Positions 9,400 to 18,358 of a stretch of 64,000 nt of DNA are shown here, one piece after another. The notes beneath the pieces are model-generated. The model was given only the letters and a program-made list of their open reading frames with translations. It was not told the DNA's origin and did no database searches. Where the stretch lies: contig CAJJBP010000008.1 of the NCBI GenBank assembly GCA_905182425.1, forward strand, positions 1-64,000, written 5' to 3'. How positions within the stretch are numbered: the stretch's first letter is position 1; each line of letters begins with the position of its first letter. The position numbers and the translations under genes were made by a program. The stretch is from an uncultured Planktomarina sp. (lineage in GTDB: Bacteria > Pseudomonadota > Alphaproteobacteria > Rhodobacterales > Rhodobacteraceae).

Positions 9400-12168
9400 T
9401 TGCATGAACAAAATCCCTTTCCTCCAGATGCATTAATCTGTTCGGCAGACCTAATTTTCAACAAAACACAGTTCAATAAAAATTTAGACCAAAGTGTCGG
9501 CGTTGTTATAGGTGAGGCTGAGATAAGACTAAAAATTGTCGAAATTTTACAAAAAACGCAGTTGGATGGCAGAGTACAGATTTCATCTTGTTTTGAAAAA
9601 TCTCCGTTTTCGGCTAGGCTGGCAACGACAAGTTATTGTTTTTTAACAGATCAAATTGTAAGGGCCGCATACGAGGCAGTCCTCCAATATTTGCAACCCC
9701 CTGGTGTCGCCACGACTAGTGAGAGGTTGGTTTTGATCGCAGTTGGCGGCTATGGTCGCGGTGAGATGGCACCATATTCTGATGTCGATTTACTATTTGC
9801 TGTTCCCTATAAAATGACTGGCTGGGCTGAAAGTATTATTGAGAGTATTCTTTATATTCTATGGGACTTGAAGCTTAAAGTTGGGCACGCCAGCCGTACT
9901 GTCAAAGATTGTATGCGCCTTGCACGTGAGGACTTTACAATTCGCACCTCTTTGGTTGAGATGCGTTATATTTTGGGGGCTGAAGAAGTTTTTGAAAGCC
10001 TTCGCGATCAATTGCGCGAAAATCTTTTTAAAGATAGCGCCGGTGATTTTACTGAAGCAAAACTAATTGAACGTGCGGACCGCCACCGAAAACAAGGCGG
10101 CCAGCGTTATGTGGTTGAGCCGAATGTGAAAGAGGGAAAGGGCGGGTTGCGAGATCTGCAATCCCTGTTTTGGATTGAGAAATACGTAAATGGTGTATTT
10201 CAAGCTCGCCAATTGGTCGAGGCAGGTGTTTTTACTATAGAAGAATACTCTACATTCCGATCCGCTGAAGATTTTCTCTGGGCGGTTCGCTGCCATCTAC
10301 ATTTGATAACCAAACGTGCGATGGATCAATTGACGTTTGACCTTCAAGTTGAAGTTGCCGATCGCATGGGCTACGAGGATAAGTCTGGTCGAAGAGCGGT
10401 AGAGCATTTTATGCAGGCCTATTTCCGTCACGCCACAAAAGTGGGTGAATTGACCCGTATTTTTTTGACTGCGATGGAGGCGGCACATGTCAAAACAATA
10501 CCGGCTCTGGGAAACTTGTTGAAGCGCAAACCGAAAGTTCGTGCCGGGTACCACATTGTTCAAAATCGATTAGCAATTGCTAATACTGCATTATTTTTAC
10601 AAAATGAACTTAACTTGCTTCGATTGTTTGAAGAAGGTTTGCGCACAAAGCTTTTGATCCACCCAGATGCAATGAGATTGGTAGCTGCAAATTTGCACCG
10701 CATCGATATACGAATGCGTAATTCAGATGAGGCAGTACGCATTTTTTGCGATCTTTTACTAAAGCATGGGAACCCGGAGCGCTCTTTGAGACGTATGAAT
10801 GAACTTGGTGTTTTATCTGCTTTTATTCCCGAATTTGAGCCGATTGTGGCGATGATGCAGTTTAATATGTATCATTCGTACACGGTTGATGAGCATACAA
10901 TTCAAACCATCAGTCACTTAGCTGCGATTGAGCGTCGCGAGCTGGAAGAAGAGTTGCCGGTAGTGAGCGCAATTCTGGAAGGAGGGCTTAATCGTAAAGT
11001 CCTTTATGTAGCTTTACTGTTGCATGATATAGGTAAAGGCCGCTCGGCGGATCATTCAGTTTTGGGAGCAAAAATAGCCCGGGATGTAGCGCCGAGATTA
11101 GGTCTTAAATCTCTTGAGGTTGAAACTGTCGAATGGCTTGTACGGCATCACCTGCTGATGTCTGATATGGCGCAAAAGCGTGATATTGCAGACCCACGCA
11201 CAGTTCGAGATTTTGCGAAAGCGGTACAATCTGTAAAACGTTTGGACCTTTTAACGGTTCTGACAGTATGCGATATTTCAGGGGTTGGCCCTGGCGTTTG
11301 GAACAATTGGAAGGCCGTATTAATTCGTGCCTTGTACCGCCAAACGCGAAAAGCACTTGAAACTGGCTTGGAAGATCTAAATCGAGAGAACCGAGGCACT
11401 GAGGCTAAGAAAAACTTAAGAGCTTCCCTGCCTGAATGGCCCAAAGGGGATGTGCGGCGTGAGACGAACAGGCATTACGCTCCCTATTGGCAAGGCTTGC
11501 ATGTGACTGCTCATGTCATTTTTGCAGACCTACTGCGTGATATTCCTGAGGATTCAATTCGTATGGACCTGCAGCCGGATGAGGACCGTGATGCGACGCG
11601 TATCTGTTTTGCGATGGCCAATCACCCTGGTGCCTTTAGCCGTATCACCGGAGCTTTGGCTTTGAGCCGTGCAAACATAGTCGATGCTCGGACTTTCACA
11701 AGCAAAGATGGGTTTGCAACGGCAGTATTTTGGGTTCAAGATTCGGATGGCCACCCCTACGAAGAGGCTCGACTGGGTCGTTTGCAAAAACTGATTGAAG
11801 AGACTTTGCACGGAAAGGTCGTCGCGCGAGATGAAATTAAATCTCGAGATAAAATTAAAAAGAGGGAGCGTGCTTTTAGGGTCCCTACATCCATAAGTTT
11901 TGACAACCAAGGTTCTGAAATTTATACAATTATTGAAGTTGATACCCGAGATCGACTTGGGCTTTTGTACGATCTCACAAGAACCTTGGCCAATGCAAAT
12001 GTAAATATTTCAAGCGCAGTCATAGCGACCTATGGTGAACAAGTCGTCGATGTATTTTATGTCAAAGACATGTTTGGGTTGAAATATCATTCAAAACCTA
12101 AGTGTGACATACTAGAAGAAAAGTTGAGGGAAGCGATTACGCAGGGCGCTCAACAGGCGTTATCATGA
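9400..12168 (+). CDS. glnD: [Protein-PII] uridylyltransferase/uridylyl-removing enzyme
   Basis: GlnD adds UMP to PII proteins when glutamine is low and removes it when glutamine is high, so it is the primary nitrogen sensor. The 922 residues show the nucleotidyltransferase site GGYGRGEMAPYSDVDLLF (from about residue 116), the HD hydrolase site LLHDIGKG (about 541), and two C-terminal ACT domains (FAMANHPGAFSRITGAL, then IIEVDTRDRLGLLYDLTRTL) that bind glutamine. The start is uncertain: the only upstream in-frame candidate is a TTG at 9400, two bases after the previous stop. The last codons overlap the ATG of murJ by four bases. Confidence 0.93.
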   Translation: MHEQNPFPPDALICSADLIFNKTQFNKNLDQSVGVVIGEAEIRLKIVEILQKTQLDGRVQISSCFEKSPFSARLATTSYCFLTDQIVRAAYEAVLQYLQPPGVATTSERLVLIAVGGYGRGEMAPYSDVDLLFAVPYKMTGWAESIIESILYILWDLKLKVGHASRTVKDCMRLAREDFTIRTSLVEMRYILGAEEVFESLRDQLRENLFKDSAGDFTEAKLIERADRHRKQGGQRYVVEPNVKEGKGGLRDLQSLFWIEKYVNGVFQARQLVEAGVFTIEEYSTFRSAEDFLWAVRCHLHLITKRAMDQLTFDLQVEVADRMGYEDKSGRRAVEHFMQAYFRHATKVGELTRIFLTAMEAAHVKTIPALGNLLKRKPKVRAGYHIVQNRLAIANTALFLQNELNLLRLFEEGLRTKLLIHPDAMRLVAANLHRIDIRMRNSDEAVRIFCDLLLKHGNPERSLRRMNELGVLSAFIPEFEPIVAMMQFNMYHSYTVDEHTIQTISHLAAIERRELEEELPVVSAILEGGLNRKVLYVALLLHDIGKGRSADHSVLGAKIARDVAPRLGLKSLEVETVEWLVRHHLLMSDMAQKRDIADPRTVRDFAKAVQSVKRLDLLTVLTVCDISGVGPGVWNNWKAVLIRALYRQTRKALETGLEDLNRENRGTEAKKNLRASLPEWPKGDVRRETNRHYAPYWQGLHVTAHVIFADLLRDIPEDSIRMDLQPDEDRDATRICFAMANHPGAFSRITGALALSRANIVDARTFTSKDGFATAVFWVQDSDGHPYEEARLGRLQKLIEETLHGKVVARDEIKSRDKIKKRERAFRVPTSISFDNQGSEIYTIIEVDTRDRLGLLYDLTRTLANANVNISSAVIATYGEQVVDVFYVKDMFGLKYHSKPKCDILEEKLREAITQGAQQALS

Positions 12169-13700
12169 ATATGATGAGAGGGTTTTTCACGGTTGGGCTT
12201 TGGACTTTGGTGTCCCGTGTCTTGGGCTTCCTACGCGACGTATTGATTGCGGGCGCCCTCGGTTCAAGCCCTGTTGCGGAAGCCTTTGTGATTGCCTTTT
12301 CAATTCCCAACTTGTTCCGCCGGTTTTTTGCGGAAGGAGCCTTTAACATAGCTTTTGTACCAATTTTTTCTAAAAAACTTGAGGCGAACGACGCTCCCAA
12401 AGATTTCGCACGTGACGCCTTTTCGATGTTAGCAGCCATTCTTATTGTCTTTAGTTTTTGTGCTACCTTTGCAATGCCTGCTTTGGTTTGGATTATGGCC
12501 AGCGGATTTGCCGGTGATGAGCGTTTTGATCTGACTGTTGTTTTTGGCCGGATTGCATTTCCGTACATTTTGTTTATCTCGCTGGCTGCTTTAGCTTCAG
12601 GGGTTTTGAACTCGACTGGGCGTTTTGCGGCGGCGGCGGCGGCGCCCGTTTTGCTTAACCTGGCATTTATTGGTGCGTTGATCCTTTGCCATTGGTTGGA
12701 TTGGAATGTAGGTATGACACTTGCGTGCACGGTTCCAGTTGCAGGCGTTGCGCAGTTAGCTTTTGTTTGGCATGCGGCGCATAAAGCTGGCTTCACATTG
12801 ATCCCAAAAATTCCTCGTATCACTCCCGATTTGAAGCGGCTTGCGATTATTGCGTTGCCGGCGGTATTGGCTGGTGGTGTTGTTCAGATCAATTTGATTG
12901 TCGGCCGTCAGATTGCTAGTGGTTTTGAGGGAGCGAATGCGTGGCTCTATTATGCGGATCGTTTGTATCAGCTTCCACTTGGTATTGTTGGAATTGCCGT
13001 TGGTATTGTTTTGTTGCCTGATCTTTCACGTAGATTGCGATCTGGTGACGCCCAGGGTGGAAAAGACGCCTTCAACCGTGCGGCTGAATTCTCGCTTTTG
13101 CTAACCATTCCCAGTGCTGTTGCATTATTTATCATTCCAGGGGTCTTTGTCTCCGTTCTGTTTGAGCGTGGCGAGTTTCTTGCAAGTGACACGGCATCAA
13201 CGGCGATGGCCACTGCAATTTATGGTCTAGGATTACCGGCGTTTGTTTTGCAAAAGATCTATCAACCAGTATTTTTTGCCCGGGAAGATACAAAATCACC
13301 ATTTTATTTTGCTCTTCTAGCCTTAATTGTAAATGCAACTATTGCGATTGGATTGAGGCCCTATATTGGATTTACAGCTGCGGCTTATGGAGCAACATTT
13401 GCCGGTTGGGCTATGTTGTTTTGTCTGTGGTGGGGCAGCCAAAAATTTGGAGATGCCGCCCAACTTGATGAAAGGCTACGTTTAAAAATAGGGCGTATTG
13501 TAGTGGCTAGCTTAATAATGGGTGTTACAATTTGGGCTGCTGCCGAGGTACTAAAACCCATCTTGGAAATGTCCGGATATAGGGTCCTAGCGCTCTGCGC
13601 CATCTTGTTTTTTGGTTTGGTCAGCTACTGTGTTGCCGGATACATCACTGGTGCATTTACCTTGTGGGAATTACGGCAAATGATGCGCAAAAACCGTTAA
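12165..13700 (+). CDS. murJ: Lipid II flippase MurJ
   Basis: MurJ moves the peptidoglycan precursor lipid II across the inner membrane. The 511-residue product is almost wholly hydrophobic with about 14 membrane segments, and the N-terminal TLVSRVLGFLRDVLIAGALG plus FRRFFAEGAFNIAFVPIFSK are family signatures, including the Arg residues needed for transport in E. coli. It overlaps glnD by ATGA, so it is translationally coupled to it. Its stop overlaps the stop of the convergent rhomboid-like gene within TTAA. Confidence 0.94.
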   Translation: MNMMRGFFTVGLWTLVSRVLGFLRDVLIAGALGSSPVAEAFVIAFSIPNLFRRFFAEGAFNIAFVPIFSKKLEANDAPKDFARDAFSMLAAILIVFSFCATFAMPALVWIMASGFAGDERFDLTVVFGRIAFPYILFISLAALASGVLNSTGRFAAAAAAPVLLNLAFIGALILCHWLDWNVGMTLACTVPVAGVAQLAFVWHAAHKAGFTLIPKIPRITPDLKRLAIIALPAVLAGGVVQINLIVGRQIASGFEGANAWLYYADRLYQLPLGIVGIAVGIVLLPDLSRRLRSGDAQGGKDAFNRAAEFSLLLTIPSAVALFIIPGVFVSVLFERGEFLASDTASTAMATAIYGLGLPAFVLQKIYQPVFFAREDTKSPFYFALLALIVNATIAIGLRPYIGFTAAAYGATFAGWAMLFCLWWGSQKFGDAAQLDERLRLKIGRIVVASLIMGVTIWAAAEVLKPILEMSGYRVLALCAILFFGLVSYCVAGYITGAFTLWELRQMMRKNR

Positions 13701-14371
13701 GTCCTGCGGATTTTATTGATAATGATCTTTACCCCGCCTGGATGTATAATCATTGCGGAAATAAACCCAGAAATTGCCCCAAATAATTCTGCGACCCACA
13801 AAGGTGGTCCACTTTGCATCATTGCAAAAGCTATGTTTATTACCATGAGTATGCCTAATAGTCTGAAAGCCATAAGTTGTTGTGTTAGAATGCCCTGTGC
13901 ACGACTGAATAAAACAAATGTAAAGGCGCCTATCAGTCCGTATGCTGGGGGAAAGCCCCCAAAAAGTGGAAAATTCGAAGAAGTAAAGAAGGCGTAGGCA
14001 AGGGCTGCTGACACTGATGCGATGATGAAGATTGCAAGCACTGCGAACCCCCCTAAAACTTCACCAACGAATTTCCCCAAAGCCAGAAAAAATACACTTG
14101 CGAAAATGCTTTGCATAAAAGATCCATGCACGAATGGATATGTGAGCATTCGCCAGAACAATTCTGGCACCCAAACAGCTGTACTTGAAGAGCTTTGAAA
14201 TTCATTCGGCAGAAACGAAAATTTGCGGATCAACGAAATACGCGCATCAAAACTACCCCATAGGTTGGCTTCTGCACCGGCGATGTAGGCTTCGAGCAGA
14301 ACAATGCCCAGAAAAAGTAAAATGACCATTGGCGGCAAAGGGTTTACGGCTGGTGTGTTGGGTCCTGGCAT
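13697..14371 (-). CDS. Rhomboid-family membrane protein, catalytic Ser apparently missing
   Basis: This is a 224-residue membrane protein with about six hydrophobic segments and a rhomboid-like layout: a WR motif in the first loop ([16 protein letters not shown]), then [11 protein letters not shown] where active rhomboids carry GxSG, and a late His (IHPGG). The Ser nucleophile position appears replaced, so it may be a rhomboid pseudoprotease, which in other lineages bind membrane clients without cutting them. Similar proteins sit between murJ and trpS in Roseobacter genomes. I chose the ATG at 14371 ([14 protein letters not shown]) over upstream in-frame codons that overlap the trpS promoter region. 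It is convergent with murJ. Confidence 0.7.
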   Translation of the reverse strand: MPGPNTPAVNPLPPMVILLFLGIVLLEAYIAGAEANLWGSFDARISLIRKFSFLPNEFQSSSSTAVWVPELFWRMLTYPFVHGSFMQSIFASVFFLALGKFVGEVLGGFAVLAIFIIASVSAALAYAFFTSSNFPLFGGFPPAYGLIGAFTFVLFSRAQGILTQQLMAFRLLGILMVINIAFAMMQSGPPLWVAELFGAISGFISAMIIHPGGVKIIINKIRRT

Positions 14372-14444
14372 GGCTTGTTTCCTTGACGGCTTAACGCTTG
14401 CTAAGTATGCGATGTATAGATCTAAATCCAGAGCTGAGGCCATT

Positions 14445-15461
14445 ATGACCCAAACTTTTATTCCACGCGTTTTTTCTGGCATCCAACCGTCTGGCGGATT
14501 GACGCTTGGCAACTACCTTGGCGCTATAAAACGCTTCGTGGATATGCAGGAAAATGGTGGGTTTGAGACTGTTTATTGCATGGTTGATTTGCATGCTATC
14601 ACAGTTTGGCAAAACCCAGAGGATTTACGACGTAACACTCGCGAACTTTGTGCAGGCTTTATTGCCAGTGGTATTGATCCTGAAAAATCAATTCTTTTCA
14701 ACCAAAGCCAGGTGCCAGAGCATGTACAATTGGCGTGGATCTTCAATTGCGTGGCGCGCATGGGATGGATGAAGCGTATGACGCAGTGGAAGGACAAAGC
14801 TGGAAAAAACACTGAAAATGCCTCTTTAGGTCTATTTGGATACCCTGCACTTATGGCGGCGGATATTTTGATCTACCATGCAACCCATGTGCCTGTTGGC
14901 GATGACCAAAAGCAACATCTCGAGCTGACCCGTGATATAGCGGCCAAATTTAACAACGACTTTGATGTTGATTTCTTTCCGATTACTGAGCCGGTCATCG
15001 AAGGAGCTGCTACTCGTGTTATGAGCTTGCGTGATGGGTCTAAAAAGATGTCAAAATCAGATCCTAGCGATTTGAGCCGTCTGAATATGACTGATGATGC
15101 GGATGCACTTGCAAAGAAAATTAGAAAAGCAAAAACTGATGCGGAACCACTTCCAGACTCGATCGAAGGATTGGAGGGCCGTCCAGAAGCGCGCAATTTG
15201 GTTAATATTTATGCTGCTTTAAGCGATTCAAATGCTGAGGCTGTAATTACGGAGTTTAGCGGGCACCAATTTGGCACCTTCAAGCCAAGGCTTGTTGATT
15301 TGGCTATTGAAAAACTGGCTCCAATTTCCAACGAAATGTCACGACTAATGCAAGATACCAGTGAGATTGACAAAATATTGGCGCGTGGCGCAGAGCGTGG
15401 TAGGACTATTGCTGCCCCAATTTTGGCAAAAACATATGATATTGTGGGCATGTTGCGCTAA
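14445..15461 (+). CDS. trpS: Tryptophanyl-tRNA synthetase
   Basis: TrpS charges tRNA-Trp with tryptophan. It is a class I synthetase of 338 residues with the N-terminal [16 protein letters not shown] (the HIGH-equivalent region) and the loop KKMSKSD. The ATG at 14445 starts [17 protein letters not shown], the family N-terminus; the 47 in-frame codons upstream are not family-like and overlap the start of the divergent rhomboid-like gene. Confidence 0.96.
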   Translation: MTQTFIPRVFSGIQPSGGLTLGNYLGAIKRFVDMQENGGFETVYCMVDLHAITVWQNPEDLRRNTRELCAGFIASGIDPEKSILFNQSQVPEHVQLAWIFNCVARMGWMKRMTQWKDKAGKNTENASLGLFGYPALMAADILIYHATHVPVGDDQKQHLELTRDIAAKFNNDFDVDFFPITEPVIEGAATRVMSLRDGSKKMSKSDPSDLSRLNMTDDADALAKKIRKAKTDAEPLPDSIEGLEGRPEARNLVNIYAALSDSNAEAVITEFSGHQFGTFKPRLVDLAIEKLAPISNEMSRLMQDTSEIDKILARGAERGRTIAAPILAKTYDIVGMLR

Positions 15462-15560
15462 ACAAGCTCAAAACAAATTCTTATCTGCCTTTGAGTGCAA
15501 GTTTGACGTTGCGGGTGTAATAATGGGCGGGCATGGTAGGGTTCAGAATGGAGGATCCTT

Positions 15561-16016
15561 ATGCGAAAATTTATGGTCGTGCTCGATAATTCAACAGAAT
15601 GCTTGAACGCGATGCGTTTCGCTGCAATGAGAGCTGAAAAAACGGGTGCTCGGGTCGAAATTTTGGCTGTTATTCCTCCAGAGGAATTTAACCACTGGAT
15701 TGGTGTTGGGGCCATAATGCGAGAAGAAGCTCGTGATAGGATCAGCGCACATTTTGAAATTTTTGCAAAATGGATGCGCGAGAAACACAACGTTGAACCC
15801 GAATTAGTTATCCGCGAAGGCGAAGTTGTAAATGAAATTTTGGCTCAGATTAATGATGATGCTGAAGTTGATATCTTGGTCTTGGGTGCGGGAACGGACC
15901 GAAAAGGCCCAGGACCGTTAGTATCCCAGCTCTCTAAATCTTCTGGAACTCTCGACGTCCCAATCGTTATAGTCCCGGGCAACCTTAGCAAAGAGCAAAT
16001 TGAAGCTATAGTTTGA
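15561..16016 (+). CDS. Universal stress protein (UspA family)
   Basis: This 151-residue single Usp domain starts KFMVVLDNSTECLNAMRFAA and contains EVDILVLGAG and the C-terminal VPIVIVPGNL. The G-2x-G-9x-G(S/T) ATP-binding signature is only partly kept (GAGTDRKGPGPLVSQL), so nucleotide binding is unclear. A strong GGAGG binding site precedes the ATG. It sits alone between trpS and the NifU-like gene; this neighbour order is common in Rhodobacterales, but the role is unknown. Confidence 0.88.
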   Translation: MRKFMVVLDNSTECLNAMRFAAMRAEKTGARVEILAVIPPEEFNHWIGVGAIMREEARDRISAHFEIFAKWMREKHNVEPELVIREGEVVNEILAQINDDAEVDILVLGAGTDRKGPGPLVSQLSKSSGTLDVPIVIVPGNLSKEQIEAIV

Positions 16017-16040
16017 TCACATTTAGGCGGTTTTTTAAGG

Positions 16041-16055
16041 TTAGAATAGTTCTAA
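16041..16055. promoter_or_regulatory. Candidate Irr box (iron control element)
   Basis: TTAGAA-TAG-TTCTAA is a perfect 6-base inverted repeat with a 3-base centre. It matches the iron-control element described for the alphaproteobacterial regulator Irr (TTTAGAA-N3-TTCTAAA type), except for the outermost T. It lies four bases before a TTGACA hexamer, 62 bases from the start of the NifU-like iron-sulfur scaffold gene, a sensible Irr target. Binding is inferred. Confidence 0.65.
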
Positions 16056-16059
16056 AAAC

Positions 16060-16065
16060 TTGACA
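16060..16065 (+). promoter_or_regulatory. Promoter -35 hexamer TTGACA before the NifU-like gene
   Basis: The perfect TTGACA lies just after the Irr-type box and about 52 bases before the start codon. No good -10 hexamer is visible at 16-18 bases, so the promoter assignment is partial. If used, Irr bound just upstream could affect polymerase directly. Confidence 0.4.
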
Positions 16066-16117
16066 TTCACCCTTTTGCACTCCATCTCTGGACCTGAACA
16101 ACTTTGAGGTCGTAGAC

Positions 16118-16681
16118 ATGTTTATTCAAACTGAAAGCACTCCAAATCCAGCAACATTGAAGTTTTTACCTGGCCAATCGGTAATGGATATGGGCACAGC
16201 AGACTTCCCTTCATCGGAGTCGGCCTCTGCAAGCCCTCTTGCACAGCGCCTTTTTTCTGTTGATGGCACCACAGGAGTTTTTTTTGGAGCTGATTTTGTA
16301 ACAGTTACTAAAGCCGAAGCGATCGAGTGGGACCATATTAAACCAGCACTGCTTGGGGCTATTATGGAACATTTCCAATCTGGTGCGTCGGTATTGTCTG
16401 ATGGGCAAGGCATTCAGCCTGTAAAGGGCGACTATGATGCGGCTGATGAAGGTATCGTGGACCAAATTAAAGAACTTTTAGATACTCGCGTCCGTCCCGC
16501 GGTGGCGCAAGACGGCGGTGATATAACTTTTCACGGCTTTGAACGAGGGATTGTTTATTTGCACATGCAGGGAGCATGTGCGGGCTGCCCCTCTTCAACG
16601 CTCACTCTTAAAATGGGTATAGAAAATTTATTACGCCATTACATTCCAGAGGTTGTAGAAGTTCGTCCCGTAGTCGCATAA
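16118..16681 (+). CDS. NifU/Nfu-type iron-sulfur cluster scaffold protein
   Basis: This protein assembles or carries Fe-S clusters for delivery to target enzymes. The 187 residues comprise an Nfu N-terminal domain (MFIQTESTPNPATLKFLPGQ) and a C-terminal NifU domain (RPAVAQDGGDITFHGF) with the cluster ligands C154 and C157 in GACAGCPSS. The gene lies behind a candidate Irr box, which would tie it to iron supply. The following rimI start overlaps its surroundings closely (8 bases after the stop), so the two are probably cotranscribed. Confidence 0.93.
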   Translation: MFIQTESTPNPATLKFLPGQSVMDMGTADFPSSESASASPLAQRLFSVDGTTGVFFGADFVTVTKAEAIEWDHIKPALLGAIMEHFQSGASVLSDGQGIQPVKGDYDAADEGIVDQIKELLDTRVRPAVAQDGGDITFHGFERGIVYLHMQGACAGCPSSTLTLKMGIENLLRHYIPEVVEVRPVVA

Positions 16682-16688
16682 TGTGGTT

Positions 16689-17127
16689 ATGCCAATTGTT
16701 GCGCGAACCCATTTAGAACTATCAAAAATTCATTCAGCGGCATTCAAGCATGAGCGCTCATGGAGCCAAGTTGAGTTTGAGAACCTTTGTGCGCAGCCAT
16801 CCACTTGCCTAATCTCTGATCCGCATTGCTTCGCTTCTGGGGCGGGTTGTTGACGACGAGCTGGAGGTTCTTAGTGTTGCATGCGCTCCGAGCCATCAAA
16901 GGCAGGGACGTGGCCGAACTATCTTGGAAGCTATGCTTAAAGAGTCCATCGTGCGGGGTGCTAAGTGGGCATTCTTAGAAGTTGCCGCGGACAATATACC
17001 AGCGCTTCAGCTTTATAAGTCTCTTGGATTTGCGAAGGTTGGCCTCCGCAAAAACTATTATACCCGGTCTGGCCTATCAAAATGCGATGCAAATATTTTG
17101 CAAAAATCACTGATTCGGCCAAAATAA
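16689..17127 (+). CDS. GNAT acetyltransferase, RimI-like, single frameshift
   Basis: The gene starts MPIVARTHLELSKIHSAAFK at 16689 and runs into a stop at 16852-16854. Removing one base near 16835 joins it to a frame reading LGRVVDDELEVLSVACAPSH, then the acetyl-CoA loop RQGRGRTILEAML and ALQLYKSLGFAKVG up to 17127. The repaired product is about 145 residues, normal for RimI, which acetylates the N-terminus of ribosomal protein S18. In relatives tsaB often lies between the NifU-like gene and rimI; it is absent here. A single extra base is more likely a sequence error than decay. Confidence 0.75.
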
Positions 17128-17170
17128 AGATAATTTTATTAGGTCAGGTAGTGACTTTATCCTTGTTTCA

Positions 17171-17200
17171 TTGAAAGTTTAATTTTTTTTTTCATACTGT
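17171..17200 (+). promoter_or_regulatory. Possible promoter of the first BMP operon
   Basis: TTGAAA (17171-17176) and TACTGT (17195-17200) are spaced 18 bases across a T-rich stretch. A leader of about 95 bases follows, containing GGG/CCC inverted repeats near 17260. This is the best promoter-like match in the 174 bases before the substrate-binding gene, but it is weak. Confidence 0.25.
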
Positions 17201-17301
17201 GACTTGGCACAGGCGATTATCTTATGCATGATACCATGATCTGCTCGCGAAAGGTTTAGGGATTCTGTCCCATGAGCCCTAGCCACTAATGGGAGACTCC
17301 A

Positions 17302-18285
17302 ATGAGCTTTATGAAATCTATACTAGGCGGTGCCGCTGCTCTTGCGCTTGGCGCTGGTGCTGCACTCGCTGACCCTGCAATTATTTTCGATCTTGGCGGT
17401 AAATTCGACAAATCGTTCAACGAAGCTGCTTTCACCGGCGCTCAGCGTTGGGCCGATGAAACAGGCGGCTCTTTTCGAGAAATTGAATTGCAAAACGAAG
17501 CGCAGCGAGAGCAGGCTTTGCGCCGCTTTGCTGAAGCCGGTTCAAATCCAATAGTAATGGCTGGTTTTGCCTTCGCTGACGCACTTGGTAAAGTAGCGCC
17601 AGACTACCCGGATACAAAGTTTGCTGTCATCGATGTAAACTGGTTAAGCATGCCAAACGTGCGTGGCATTGGCTTTAATGAGCATGAAGGTTCTTACCTT
17701 GTGGGCATGATGGCTGCTCAAGCTTCCGAAAGTGGCGTTGTTGGCTTTGTTGGCGGAATGGACATTCCTTTGATACGTCGCTTCGGCTGTGGTTATGCGC
17801 AAGGTGTTAAAGCGGTCAATCCAAATGCGACAGTAATAGCTAACATGACAGGAACAACACCTGCAGCTTGGAATGACCCAGTGAAGGGCTCTGAGCTTAC
17901 AAAAGCGCAAATCAGTCAAGGCGCTGATGTTGTTTTTGCAGCAGCCGGTGGAACAGGCGTAGGTGTACTGCAGACTGCAGCAGACGAAGGTATTTTATCC
18001 ATCGGTGTTGATAGCAATCAAAACTACCTACACTCTGGCAAAGTTCTAACATCGATGTTGAAGCGTGTTGATATCGCTGTCTATGAAGCTTTTACAGCAG
18101 GTAATAACCTCGAAACTGGCAACTTTATGGGTGCTGTGGGCTTTGCAATGGATGAGCACAATGCATCTTTAGTAACTGCCGATATGCAGGCTAAAGTTGA
18201 GGCGGCTGAGGCTGCAATCGCAGGAGGTTCGCTATCAGTTCACAATTACACGGACGATGAGACCTGCCCGGCGGTGTCTTTCTAG
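17302..18285 (+). CDS. BMP-family ABC transporter substrate-binding protein (purine/nucleoside type)
   Basis: This periplasmic binding protein of the basic membrane protein (BMP/PnrA) family typically binds purine nucleosides. It has 327 residues with a signal peptide (SILGGAAALALGAGAALA, cleavage about residue 23), then IIFDLGGKFDKSFNEAAFTG, and GIGVDSNQNY-like ligand-loop sequence (SIGVDSNQNYLHSG). It heads a four-gene import operon: binding protein, double ATPase, two permeases. A terminator-like hairpin separates it from the ATPase gene, which would allow more binding protein than membrane parts. A strong GGGAGA site precedes the ATG. The exact substrate is inferred from the family. Confidence 0.9.
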   Translation: MSFMKSILGGAAALALGAGAALADPAIIFDLGGKFDKSFNEAAFTGAQRWADETGGSFREIELQNEAQREQALRRFAEAGSNPIVMAGFAFADALGKVAPDYPDTKFAVIDVNWLSMPNVRGIGFNEHEGSYLVGMMAAQASESGVVGFVGGMDIPLIRRFGCGYAQGVKAVNPNATVIANMTGTTPAAWNDPVKGSELTKAQISQGADVVFAAAGGTGVGVLQTAADEGILSIGVDSNQNYLHSGKVLTSMLKRVDIAVYEAFTAGNNLETGNFMGAVGFAMDEHNASLVTADMQAKVEAAEAAIAGGSLSVHNYTDDETCPAVSF

Positions 18286-18308
18286 GCAATTCTACAGACT
18301 TAAATTAC

Positions 18309-18343
18309 GGGGCCGTGCCAACGTCTTGGGGCGGCCCTTTTTA
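18309..18343 (+). terminator. Intra-operon hairpin with T-run
   Basis: GGGCCG and CGGCCC form a 6-base stem with a loop of about 16 bases, followed directly by TTTTT. It lies between the binding-protein gene and the ATPase gene of the same operon, where partial termination would give an excess of binding protein. The ATPase start is 16 bases further on. Confidence 0.6.
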
Positions 18344-18358
18344 TTTATAGGGATTTTG

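Noticed and set aside
12137-12823. 228-codon reverse-strand open frame opposite murJ
   Set aside because: It is an antisense shadow: murJ has a complete family match on the forward strand, and the reverse translation is low-complexity Lys/Ala-rich sequence.
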